From assembly GCA_020205615.1 (NCBI GenBank), contig CM035151.1:43272977-43336976 (forward strand): a stretch of 64,000 nt of DNA, given 5' to 3'. The position numbers were made by a program, and so were the translations under genes. The notes beneath the pieces are model-generated. The model had not been told where the DNA came from, did no database searches, and was given only the letters and a program-made list of their open reading frames with translations. Positions 13,420 to 23,901 of this stretch are shown piece by piece; position 1 is the first letter of the stretch, and the number at the start of each line of letters is the position of its first letter. The stretch is from Panax quinquefolius (taxonomy: Eukaryota; Streptophyta; Magnoliopsida; Apiales; Araliaceae).

Positions 13420-15072
13420 TGTAACGACCCCAAAATTCATACAATTTCATTCTCGACTTGATTGCCGTTAATAATACATTCAACCTCTAATTTTATATCA
13501 TTAAACGATAATACAAACATTGAAATTTGCGGAATTATTAAAATTTTCTATTACAAACTATCCTCGTTCCCAAAACCTTCAACCTTTACATCTAAATATC
13601 TCAGAATCATTTTAATACTACAATAGTTTACATTCGCAAAACAATATTACAATTCAACATTAATACATTATTCGAAACATTAGACATGGTTTACAAGAAT
13701 AACAACTTAGCTAGGATATTAAATCTTCATATATCACTTTTGATCCATAACAATCAAGTAGCACATAGTGTTACCTTCAATTCTTGAATCTGTAAAAATG
13801 GTTATTTGTAAGAATGAGCTCAAATGATTTCAACCAAAATCTAATGATTTTCATGCATCACGTAGCATATAATAACATGCTCAACATCTGAGAATAATCA
13901 TAAACAAACATAGCATACATGTTATAGTTCACATAACAACTATAAAGATTGAGTTCCTTACTCAATCAACATTCATAGTTCAATCATCATAGTCATAGAT
14001 TGACTTTCACATTTCATACTTTTGACATATATAATACATCATACACTAAAATTTTAAAGCAGATCATCATCAAGTTCACATAGAAAAAAGGAACTGAAAG
14101 ACTTGCCTTTACCGGCGTTTTACCAACACGTTAATACTTCACGTCCTTGCACAACCTACACTTCTTCTAGCCTTTTTTTCTTCTTCTTCTTCTTCTTCTA
14201 GCTCATCTCAATTCCTCTATTTCTCTCTATCTCTCTCAATTTCTTAATACAACTTCTACATAACAATTATCTACATTATGAAGAACATAAAAATATAATT
14301 AAAACAAGGAATTTAGATTATAACTTTATTAGTATGAATTTAAGAGAGAGATGGAGATGATGATGATGGGGCATGTTTTATCTTCTCAAAGCTTTCCCTT
14401 CTTCTTCTTTTTCTTCCTCTTCTTCTTCTCCTACAACTCTCTCTAACTCTCTTCTTCTTTCTTTGGTTTGTTTTCTAAAACTAACATACTAACTTGTAGT
14501 ATATACATATAATATACAATACTAGTAATATATAATATATGTAACTCCTAGTAATTATTAGATATACTAATTACTAGTTAATACATAGGTTACACCAATT
14601 TGAACTTGAAAAGCCTAAGACCATGTTTGACAAATACTCATTATTTTAATTAATCAATAGCTTAACATCAATCAATCTCATCAAATTGTCACATAATTAT
14701 ATTTACTTGTTAATTATAATTTTGTGTAACAATCATCACATAACTCATCTAATTTAATTATCTCAATTAAATTAGAACTATAACTTATAAAATTATTATA
14801 TTAATTAAATTAAATACTAATTATTCATTTAATTAATCTACTACACTTAATTACATTACTCTATAATCAAAACCAAATTTATTTATTTAACTCAATAAAT
14901 AATTCAATTAAATATTTATATATATTAAAATTAATATATAACATTCTCTTCACATCAATTCACATATTCTACAATATAAGACATACACATACTCACACCC
15001 AACATATCTCATAAATAATATTTTTATTTATAAAATTCTAATTTATAAATTCTAAAAATACGGGATATCAAT
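13420..15072 (-). repeat. Element B 5' LTR
   Basis: Second LTR of element B, starting TGTAACGACCCC on the + strand. Its right end is eroded (GGGATATCAAT). Only scattered substitutions separate it from 3954-5574. Confidence 0.88.
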
Positions 15073-15606
15073 GAGGAGGTGTTACTAGTTAAAGCTGTTG
15101 AACTACCCGTTAGTAAAAGTACGATGTCTGGCGTGGTTGCATATTAGCTTTTACGGTATTGATTATTGATGCTTACGTGAGAAGTCACTCGGTTATACTC
15201 AATTATTACTACGATGAATTGATGCATCATATCTCTCGTATTATTGATTCAATTATTATTACTGATTATCATCTGCATAATATGTTATATTATTAAATCA
15301 ATAATTGAGACGACAAAGTTATTCATATTATTATTTGCAATATTGTGATATCAGAAGTTACATCGAGGAGAGGTTTGGTCACCTAATTGCGGCATGATAA
15401 GGAGAAATCCTTATCGGAGAGCCCCTCTTTCCTAGGAGCGACACGATTGTTAAATATTGTGAATTATAATATTAATGATGAATAAGTTCGTGTTGATTAA
15501 AGATGAATTTTATAGTTCCATTGTGTTGGACTTATTTGTGTTAGTATAATTGATGCACGGAGGTTATATTGTTCAATTGGGTACCGGGGACACTTTTAGG
15601 TCAAGT

Positions 15607-15704
15607 ACTATTCACGAGTTACTATTCACGAGTTACTATTCATGAGTTACTATTCACGAGTTACTATTCACGAGCTACTATTCACGGGATACTATTCACC
15701 CGTA
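15607..15704 (+). repeat. 14-bp minisatellite in LTR A1
   Basis: Seven consecutive copies of ACTATTCACGAGTT with single-base variants (CATGAG, CGAGCT, CGGGAT, CCCGTA). I do not see the array in the other family A LTRs, so it seems to be an expansion private to this copy. Confidence 0.9.
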
Positions 15705-15794
15705 AGATATATTTCTGTTCGATCCAAATCATTTTTGGGTACAATATTATTCCATGAGGAGATGTGCTAATTTTTCAGACCGTTGGTTGAATAT

Positions 15795-15960
15795 ATAATA
15801 GTAAATCAATATGGACCACCGGTGGAAAGTATAATAGTAAATCAATATGGATCATTTGGTTTAAAGTTTTAATAGTAAATCGGTATGGACCGTTGCTTTA
15901 AGTTTTAATAGTAAACCAATATGGACCGTCAGTTTAAAAGTAAATCAATACGGACCGTTC
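15795..15960 (+). repeat. Imperfect tandem repeat, TAGTAAATCAATATGGACC units
   Basis: Five tandem copies, 35-50 bp apart, of a unit centred on AGTAAATCAATATGGACC, lying just upstream of the TATA box of LTR A1. Copies differ by substitutions (CGGTATGG, CAATACGG). The position suggests LTR enhancer-type repeats, which is inference. Confidence 0.75.
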
Positions 15961-15990
15961 ATGAATTAATTCTTATTCAATCAATTCTCC

Positions 15991-15998
15991 TATAAATA
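15991..15998 (+). promoter_or_regulatory. LTR A1 TATA box
   Basis: TATAAATA followed by GAAGCTCATTCC, in the same context as the other family A LTRs. It lies after the 40-50 bp repeats and before the hairpin array, so the array would fall in the transcribed R/U5 part if this is the promoter. Confidence 0.6.
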
Positions 15999-16189
15999 GA
16001 AGCTCATTCCTTCATTATTTCTTACTTTAATTCACTAAAAATCTAGAGAGAAACTATAGAGAGAGAAAGAAGAAAAGTATACGCTCGCTACTTCACTACT
16101 CCAATATCCAGTTTCTTCTAAGGTGGGGATATTATTTGTTGTACTCGTAAGGGGTATTCTTTCTTTTTATTCATGAAGAGAACTTACAT

Positions 16190-16770
16190 TATTCCATTCT
16201 TTATTATTACATTGGAATAACTTTGTATCGTGGGGATACCCTATACTTGGTGAAATTCTTCTATTATTCCATTCTTATTATTCATTGGAATAACTTTGTT
16301 TATGCAATACCGCATACATGGTGAAATTCTTCTAATATTCCGTTCTTTATTATTACGCCGGAATATCATATGCGTCGCGTTCTGTGGGACACAGTTCCAT
16401 TATTTATTATTCGGCCGGAATATCACATGCGTGCGCGTTCACGCGGACACGGTTCCATTATTTATTATTACATTTGGAATATCACGTCGCACGTTACGTT
16501 GGACTGGTTCCATTATTTATTATTCTATTGGGAATAACCTATCAAAATGCGATCCATCGCATGACGCATGGTGAATCCTTCATTATTCCATTCTTTATTA
16601 TTACATTGGAATAACACATACATGTGGATTACCACATGTATAGTGAATGATCCTTTGTATTCATTCCTTATTAAATTATAGAAATGATTTGTATACGTGG
16701 ATTACCGCATAGCGGGTGAAAATCCATTTGCAGTTTCATATATTCTATTATACTCAGTTTGTTAAAGTTT
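16190..16770 (+). repeat. Tandem hairpin-unit array in family A LTR
   Basis: About eight units of 55-75 bp, each made of a conserved spacer (TTATTATT...TTGGAATAtC) and, in most, a short variable core that folds on itself. Cores with clear stems: GTATC/GATAC (16225-16239), TATGC/GCATA (16301-16316), CTGTG/CACAG (16382-16394), GCGTG/CACGC (16429-16444), ATGCGAT/ATCGCAT (16547-16562) and ATACATGTGG/CCACATGTAT (16618-16641). Stem sequences differ while complementarity is kept. The same array occurs at 1-430, 1840-2340, 24945-25310, 32270-32700 and 33850-34270. Confidence 0.8.
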
Positions 16771-17758
16771 TGGCTTCTATACTCCATGAAATTAGTGGAA
16801 TATCCTTGATATTTGCGCTTCATCCAGTATCTTTTCATGGAAATATTCTTCTGAGCATTCTTGAATTTTACAGCACAAAGGAGTATCATGTTGTCAATTT
16901 GGACGTTATTGAGTTCAAGATAAATTAACTTATAAATCTTTAAAATTTATTCTTGAACTTGATTTATTGAATTGTCATTATCCTCATGCTTATATTATGT
17001 TGAAAGTTATCTTGGGCTTACGTGCATAGATGGACTTGGTATGATTATGTTCAGGGATTATTGGGTATAATCATGACCGTAATGTGACGAATGATGTGGT
17101 AAAAGTCCTCATTGGCCTGTAGTTCATTGGTGGACAGTTGTTGGTATGATTATGACCAGGGATTATTCGGTATAGTCATGACCATTGATGATTACATGAA
17201 TATCCTTGGTACGTGGAAGCGAGGATGATTCGATTTTATTTATTGTCGAGTCTCCGATAAAGTTAATGAAAAACTTTTTAAATCATAGAAGATAATAGAT
17301 TTTATACTTTACTTGACTCTTCTAATGGATTGCTTGATCATTGCTGATTAAACTTGTTGTCTATTATATTATTCTATCGGTTTAACATTATTAAAGGCTA
17401 ATGATAATTTATTACGCATTATCTTAGTCATAATATTTATTCTTGGGCTAGTTGAGCTCACCCTTTCTTCCTTTGTTCTCTTGAGGAAATGAGAACGAAA
17501 TGGGACTAGTCGGGAATAGAGATGATCTAGATGGTGCATTAGTAGTCCTCACTATTCTATGAAATAGTGTGATAGTAAATGTAATGAGGACTCCATTGAG
17601 TGTGGATATTGTCTAGAGGACAATATTTGTATTTAAATTCACAGCCTATGTTTTGTGGTATTTTACACGACTGTTGTATAATTAAGTTGTATTTGTATTC
17701 AGTACCTTGTATCTGGCGACCCAAGATGGGTGATGTATACCTGTTTTGGGGGCGTCAC

Positions 17759-17937
17759 AGTAAGACCCCAACTTTTATGAATAAAGATGAATTTTTTTTT
17801 ATAAATATCATTTTTTAATATTAAGGTGTGAATTTGATATAATGTTATAGTTGTGGGTAATATTTATAAATTTTGCAAAATACGCAAGTTTGTTATATTA
17901 TATTCGATTGGTGGGGAATATTCGTTTTAACAAGAAG
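17759..17937 (+). repeat. LTR A2, first segment
   Basis: GTAAGACCCCAACTTTTATGAAT follows the last CACA of LTR A1 with no spacer, so two LTRs are fused head to tail. The segment runs through the ATTCGATTGGTGGGGAAT block to CGTTTTAACAAGAAG, where element C interrupts it. It continues at 22766. Confidence 0.8.
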
Positions 17938-20900
17938 TGTAATAACCCGATATTTTCTATGTAAATAAATAAGAAATTTTGTATATAAATTTTTTTTATT
18001 TGAAGATGGGAATATGTGCCAAGTAATGTGTATGTATACATGTGATAAATAAAATTTATTTATTACATGAATAATTTCAAATAATTTTATTTTAGAATTA
18101 TTGATCATTATAACGTATATACTTATAATAATTAATTTTATAGTAGATATGTCCTTATTATTTATTTTTATGAAAATATGATTTTATATTATTTAAATAA
18201 TATATGAAATGATTATTGGAATTATTATAATTACTATTTTATTATATGAATTTTAGTTGATTATTATGTTAATTATTTTAACTTAATTAATAATGTTAGA
18301 TATGAAAATAAATCGGATATGAAATCCAAACCCTAAATTTGGGTATTGATCAAGAGGATGAGAATAATAATATAATATTAATTATATTTTAATTTTTGAT
18401 CTTTATAAATATGTCTTTGTAATTCGTGGTAGATCGATAAATTGGGCCAAATATGGTAAATTATAGCATAACCCTCATATCGTGTTATTAAACCCTAATT
18501 GTTTAACTCGATTGTGAGTTCAAAACTGAGCAGTAATTGTGTTATATGAATTTTACTGTGTATTATAGAATTTCTGTAATTAGGAGAAACCCTAATTATT
18601 ATTTGAAAACCCTAATTTGCTAAAATTAGAAATCCTAATTACTGTTTTAGTAAATTATAATGATAATTAGGAAACCCTAATTGTTAATTTGGGAACCCTA
18701 ATAGTATTAAGGAACCCTAATTTTAAAAACCCTAATTTTCTATTAAAAACCCTAATTTTAAATTAGTGTGTTTAATTAAAATTTTATTACACTTTAATTT
18801 TAATTTTTCAAACCCTAGAAATTAGTTGGGAAATTTTAAGGCTTAAAATCTAGTGATTAAACCCTAGATTCAAGCACCTTGGACAAGAATACCCTTGAGA
18901 TTAAAATAAAATTACTAAAGTACCCTTTTGTCTTATTTATGAATTATTGCTAGCAAATCTTCATCAAATCTGGCCAGCCACCCTACCCTAGACCTACCTA
19001 TGAGCCTACAATCTATAACACATCACATGGTTAACCATCACATACATTGCATACATGATTTGCTAGATTTAAGAGAGAGAAAGTGCTAATTTTTGGCCTA
19101 ATTTGTTCACAAATACATAGCCATATTCTCTCAAGACCAAACCTCTGAAATTTCGTTGTTAGATCAGTCACAAAGCAAGCCCCACGATTATCATTAACAA
19201 ATCATAAAGTCAGCAGCAAGATCAAGGCTTAGAAAAGGTGCAAACCCTAAATTTGAAAATCTTTTGATCTTATGTTAGATGTAATTTTTTTTGTGTTAAA
19301 CATGTTGTATGGGGTGTTAATCAATGATCTGGGTTGCTAGATGTTAAACCCATAACATCTAAAGGCTCGGATTTGATGTTTTTCCAAATTTGGAAATTTT
19401 TGAAAATAAGGGTCTCACAGTGAATGTCAGGTCCCACAGATCTTGATCTGTTATGTGTTTTTGTGTTTTGAAAATTTGTACTTGTACTCTGTCAGGAGAT
19501 CTTTATTATGAAACTTGAATCATAGGCATATATGTTGTAGATTAAAAGTTATTTAAGGTCAAAGTGGGTTGACCGGCATTGACCGGCTGTTCTTGAAGCC
19601 CAGAATCAGCCCAGAAACATCTGACAGTGTTTTTGCAGGGCTTGGATCTTGCTATGTTTAAGTTGTTTTTCCATGTTGTTATTTTTTAGTTGTAGACTGA
19701 CATGAATACTACATGTTAAAGCTTTTATATCAACTAGACACTTAAAAGAATCGATCTGAATGATGGTCAAACGTAGCTAGTCGAAACTGCTCAAGAACAG
19801 TTCCGGGAGGGTACTTTGACCGGCCTATAGATCTTTATTGTGTTGATGATAGGATGATCTGATGTTGTGTTATTGTTCCATGACATGTATTCTATAAGTA
19901 TAAATCGTTATATCACATGAAGCAAGGCTGGAACCTAATGTAAATTGAGCACGAAACAAGGGACTCGAATTTTGGGTTTACGGGAAAACCGAAGCGCTGA
20001 TGTGAATTTTGAATGGCTAGATTGTCATGATGTTGTATGTTATGACCTGAATTTTGATTGTTAATTGTAGTTTTACATAAATACTACATGAACAATATGT
20101 TACATGACCCAGAAACATTTCGAGATAAGATTTAGACTCGGTCAAATAGGGCACCTCGACCACTGACTTGTCAGTGTTCTTGAGGCTAAGAACACCTAAC
20201 ATGACAGATAAGTGTCGCTATAGCCTATAGCGACGGTTATTAATAATTTTATTTTACTAAATTACGAAAAATGATTAAAAATAGAAAAAAATAGTTTTAA
20301 ATTATTAAAATTACAAATTAATTTACTAAAATTTATTTTAAAGTCTGAAAATTAGTTTTTAATTATTTTAAGTATATTTCATAAATATTTAATATTTTTG
20401 GGATATAAAAGGTATTAAATTTATTTAAGTACAATATTAAATAAATTATTTAAAAATGATTTTAATCATGAAAAATCATTTTAAAATATGTTATGATATA
20501 AAAAGATATTTTAAGTTATTTTCTATAATTTTTAATATTTTGTGATGATTTTCATTATTAATTAGATATTAATGATGATTAAGTTATTTAATAAAGATAT
20601 TAAATAAATGATGGAAAATAGAATTAATGACTTAAAATTTATATAAAAATAATTTAGAGATTATAAAAATATTTTAAGTTATAAAATATAACGTTTGATA
20701 TTTTGTCATGAAAATATTAATATTTTAATATTAAGGATATTAGATTTATTTAGTAATTATATTAAATAAATTAATTAAAAATGATTTTTAATATTAGAAA
20801 AATCATTTTAAATGAAAATAAAGTGTTTAAATATATTTTAAGTTATAAAATATAACTTTTAATATTTAAAGGATAATTTCATTAGTAATTTAATCTTAAT

Positions 20901-22764
20901 GATAATTATTTAACATTAATGATATTAAATTTATTTAATAATTATATTAAATAAATAGTTTTAAAATAGTTTTAATAATTTAAAAATCATTTAAAAAAGG
21001 ATATAAATGAATTAAAAATATTTTAAGTTATAACTAATGACTTTTAAGATTTTGATAAATAATAAATTAATATTCTAATATTAATGGTAATTATTTAAAA
21101 ATGATTTTAAATATTTTAAAAATCATTTAAGGGTAATATTAATACGTTAAAAATATTTTGAGTTATTATACATAGCGTTAATATTTTGGCAATGGTTTCA
21201 TTAATAGTTTAATATTAATTAAATATTAATGATAATAGAATGAGTTAATATTTAAATTATTTAATAATGATTTACGTGTTTGAAAATTCATGATAAAGTA
21301 TAATAATTATTAAAATTATTATAAAGGCTATGAAAAATAATATGGTCGATATTTAAAATATCTAAGCGACCATTGAACTACATGATAGTGTCTTGGACTC
21401 GATAATTACCGATAAAAGCCGAGTAATTTCGATATATTTTGAAATTGATCTAAACTTAGATATTTTGACTGTATTAATGATTGTTTATGATTCAATGATT
21501 GTGGGATATGTGTGACAATATGATTAGGTTATGTGCTGACTGCAATTAGCAATACTATGTGATATGATATATTATTCTAATTGAATGAATGATCTTATTA
21601 CTGATAGGTCGATGTATAAAAGATTAATCTAAGTTGCGTTATTGTAAGCAGCAGCTCAGGCAAGTATCCTACTTTTGCATTTACTTTATGCAATGGACAT
21701 GAGTAAGAAAGTTTCAGAATTATATTATTATTGTGCCAGATTATTAACTCTATTATTATTGATTATGTATCCAATCTTTGTATTCATACAAGTTCTTACA
21801 TTATCCGATTATTTTATTATTGTATAATTGAGATATTTATTACATTCGTTAATTAGTATATAGGGTTGAACAAGTGTCCCCACTTGGATAACCATTATAT
21901 TTAATCATATGTTGATGCATACTTATTGATTTCAAGTATGTATATGTTGACTTAAAAAAGTAAATCTAAGCTATTTGATCAAATTTAGACATAAAAATAT
22001 TGTTGAACAAGATAGAAGCGTTATTGTAACCAACAGATTGTTTTGGTTAGGATTCGAACTAAGTATGAACATCCCGAATATGGAAAAACTTTTGTGCACC
22101 TAAGTTGGATTGAGTGAACGATAATATCATTCTTGCATGTAGTATTGATCGTCACTGAGGCATAATCAGGTGATCACCCCGTGTTTCGTAAGTTATGACG
22201 GTTTCTGAGATGAATTTCATTTAACCTTTTGAAAATAGAAAACAATGTTCATAGTATATTGGTGATCTCCGGTTATAGTCTACACGTAGTTTCAAAATTT
22301 CATATGGAAGTGATATGTTGTTATTATTGGTTCAAATTTTACTTCACATTTGTTGATTCGTTGTAGAAGTGTCTTTCAAAGAAAATATTTAATTCTTTCA
22401 GCTAATATATATTGTTGTTATTACTTGATGGGCAATCAAATGCTCATTCTTGCTTTAAATTTAAATGTTTTCAGCTAAATATGATCAACCAGAAGGTTTA
22501 GGCAAGAACAAGGGGAAAGGAAAGCTGTTCGAATGAATTTTATATTATTCTATGTAATAGCTAAAGTTTATTAAGACAATGATATTTATTATCTATGATG
22601 TAATGAATGTTTAAATGTCGCGTACTTGGAATTTAGACTTTGATATATGTAAATTAAGTTTGAATTTTATATTATTGTTATTATTATTAGTATTATTCAG
22701 CTTATAGAAATGGTATCGTGAAGCACCGAGTTCGGGTTTCACATACCCGGATTTGGGGGCGTCA
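17938..22764 (+). mobile_element. Element C: 4.8 kb solo LTR-like gypsy element
   Basis: Starts TGTAATAACCCGATATTTTC and ends CCGGATTTGGGGGCGTCA, the classic plant gypsy LTR ends, and sits inside LTR A2: the flanks CGTTTTAAC and GGGAATATTCGTACGA are adjacent in LTR A1 near 3842-3870. The flanking 5-mers (AGAAG, AGGGA) do not give a clean target duplication. No second LTR, primer site or coding domain is visible, so a solo LTR is the simplest reading. It contains the AAACCCTAA cluster at 18325-18870. Confidence 0.65.
18325..18870 (+). repeat. Cluster of telobox motifs (AAACCCTAA)
   Basis: About a dozen AACCCTAA or AAACCCTA motifs within about 550 bp (for example near 18328, 18489, 18580, 18607, 18668, 18690, 18710, 18725, 18745, 18810 and 18857), spaced irregularly by T-rich DNA. 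The sequence is that of the plant telo-box, which in known plant promoters is bound by Myb-type factors. The irregular spacing argues against true telomeric repeats. Confidence 0.75.
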
Positions 22765-23357
22765 TAGGGAATATTCGTACGATGGCACAATCATTGGTGG
22801 ACCCCACAACGGAATTATTGTCGGATTGAGAAAACAACAAAAATATCTTTTTATAAAAATAACGGCGAAAGCTTTACCGTTAACTATTGAAACACCCGGT
22901 GTTAAAAATACAGTAATACGCGTGGTTGCATAGTAGCACACGATATTGATTATTGATGCTTACGTGAGAAGTCACCCAGTTTTGTACAATTATTACTACA
23001 GTAATTGTTGCATAGTATCTCACGTTATTTGATTCAATTATTATCAATATTTTATATATTATTAAATCAATAATTGAGACGACAAAGTTATTAATATTAT
23101 TATTTGTAATATTAACGATGTCTAGAAGTTCTGTCAATGAAAGGTTTGGTCACCTAATTGCGCGCCAATATGGAGAAATCCTTATTGGAAAGCCCCCTCT
23201 TTCCTGGAAACGACCTGATCGATTAATATTGTGAATTATAATAATGATGATAAATGTTGTTAAAAATATTGAGGTATTTTTTGTTTATGAAGTATTTGTT
23301 GTATTTTTGGACCCCCATTTACCTATTTTTCAAAAATAATTGGAAGGAAGTTTTAAA

Positions 23358-23358
<1 letters not shown>

Positions 23359-23412
<54 letters not shown>
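23359..23412. repeat. (TA)n microsatellite
   Basis: About 27 TA dinucleotides. Two shorter TA runs follow at about 23538-23562 and 23649-23681. The YIYIYI open frames here are products of the repeat. Confidence 0.95.
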
Positions 23413-23414
<2 letters not shown>

Positions 23415-23644
23415 CATGTGGGTGAATGGTGGTGGTTTTGGTGGATTTTGGCGGGATACATTATTTTTCAAAGACTTGGACTTAGTGGCCAAACTTTTCA
23501 AACAAAGCATTATGTTGATAACTTGGTCGGGAGGAGTTTATATATATATATATATATATATAAAGGTGCCATGTGCTAGTTTTATATATATACTATATAA
23601 ACTTCATATATCTATATATATAGTTTGTCGTGTAGGCTAATTCA

Positions 23645-23684
<40 letters not shown>

Positions 23685-23812
23685 CTTGTTTTATTTGGTT
23701 GTTTAAAAAACTGCGTCAGTCATGTATTGCAAAATTCAATCCGTGATAATATTTCTATTGCGTCCGTGAATTATTTCTCAAATAGTATCATTTCCATTCT
23801 CCTATAAATAGG

Positions 23813-23820
23813 ATGCTTAG
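23813..23820 (+). promoter_or_regulatory. LTR A2 TATA box
   Basis: TATAAATA after CATTCTCC, in a position equivalent to 15991 in LTR A1. Confidence 0.5.
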
Positions 23821-23901
23821 TTAGAATGGAAATCACACCAGAAGTTCAGAAAATTCTTCTATAATCTTGAGCGTATTTCTTTAGAGTTTTAAGAAGCTTT
23901 G

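Larger units (their letters stand above)
3954..15072 (-). mobile_element. Element B: non-autonomous LTR retrotransposon (LARD-like)
   Basis: It is bounded by two very similar LTRs, 3954-5574 and 13420-15072, both running TGTAACGACCCCAAAATTC to GGGATGTCACA (degraded to GGGATATCAAT in the second). A tRNA-iMet-type primer binding site next to the higher-coordinate LTR and a polypurine tract next to the lower one show that the element lies on the minus strand. The imperfect 5-bp flanks GCGGA (3949) and GAGGA (15073) are a plausible target duplication. The interior has no recognisable gag or pol domain, and much of it is solo LTR E. The close similarity of the two LTRs points to a fairly recent insertion. 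Confidence 0.85.
15073..17758 (+). repeat. LTR A1, second segment (after element B)
   Basis: Continuation of the plus-oriented family A LTR from GGAGGTGTTAC to the terminal TTTTGGGGGCGTCACA. It contains a 14-bp minisatellite (15607-15704), imperfect repeats of about 40-50 bp (15795-15960), the TATA region (15991), the hairpin-unit array (16190-16770) and the conserved GGACTTGGTATGATTATG block (17033). At 17758 it is followed immediately by the start of another LTR. Confidence 0.8.
22766..23901 (+). repeat. LTR A2, second segment
   Basis: Resumes with GGGAATATTCGTACGATGG and the GGTGGACCCCACAACGG block, and matches LTR A1 through AGGTTTGGTCACCTAATTGC (23142). It includes three TA microsatellites and a TATA box. 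It stops at CTTTG (23897-23901), the target duplication of the minus-strand family A element, and continues at 33749. Confidence 0.8.

Noticed and set aside
15607..15704. CRISPR-like direct repeats
   Set aside because: The units are contiguous without spacers, in a plant LTR; this is a minisatellite.
18325..18870. Interstitial telomere
   Set aside because: AAACCCTAA motifs are separated by irregular T-rich DNA and never occur as consecutive perfect repeats.
23254..23640. 128-codon frame with YIYIYI runs
   Set aside because: Produced by TA microsatellites inside LTR A2.
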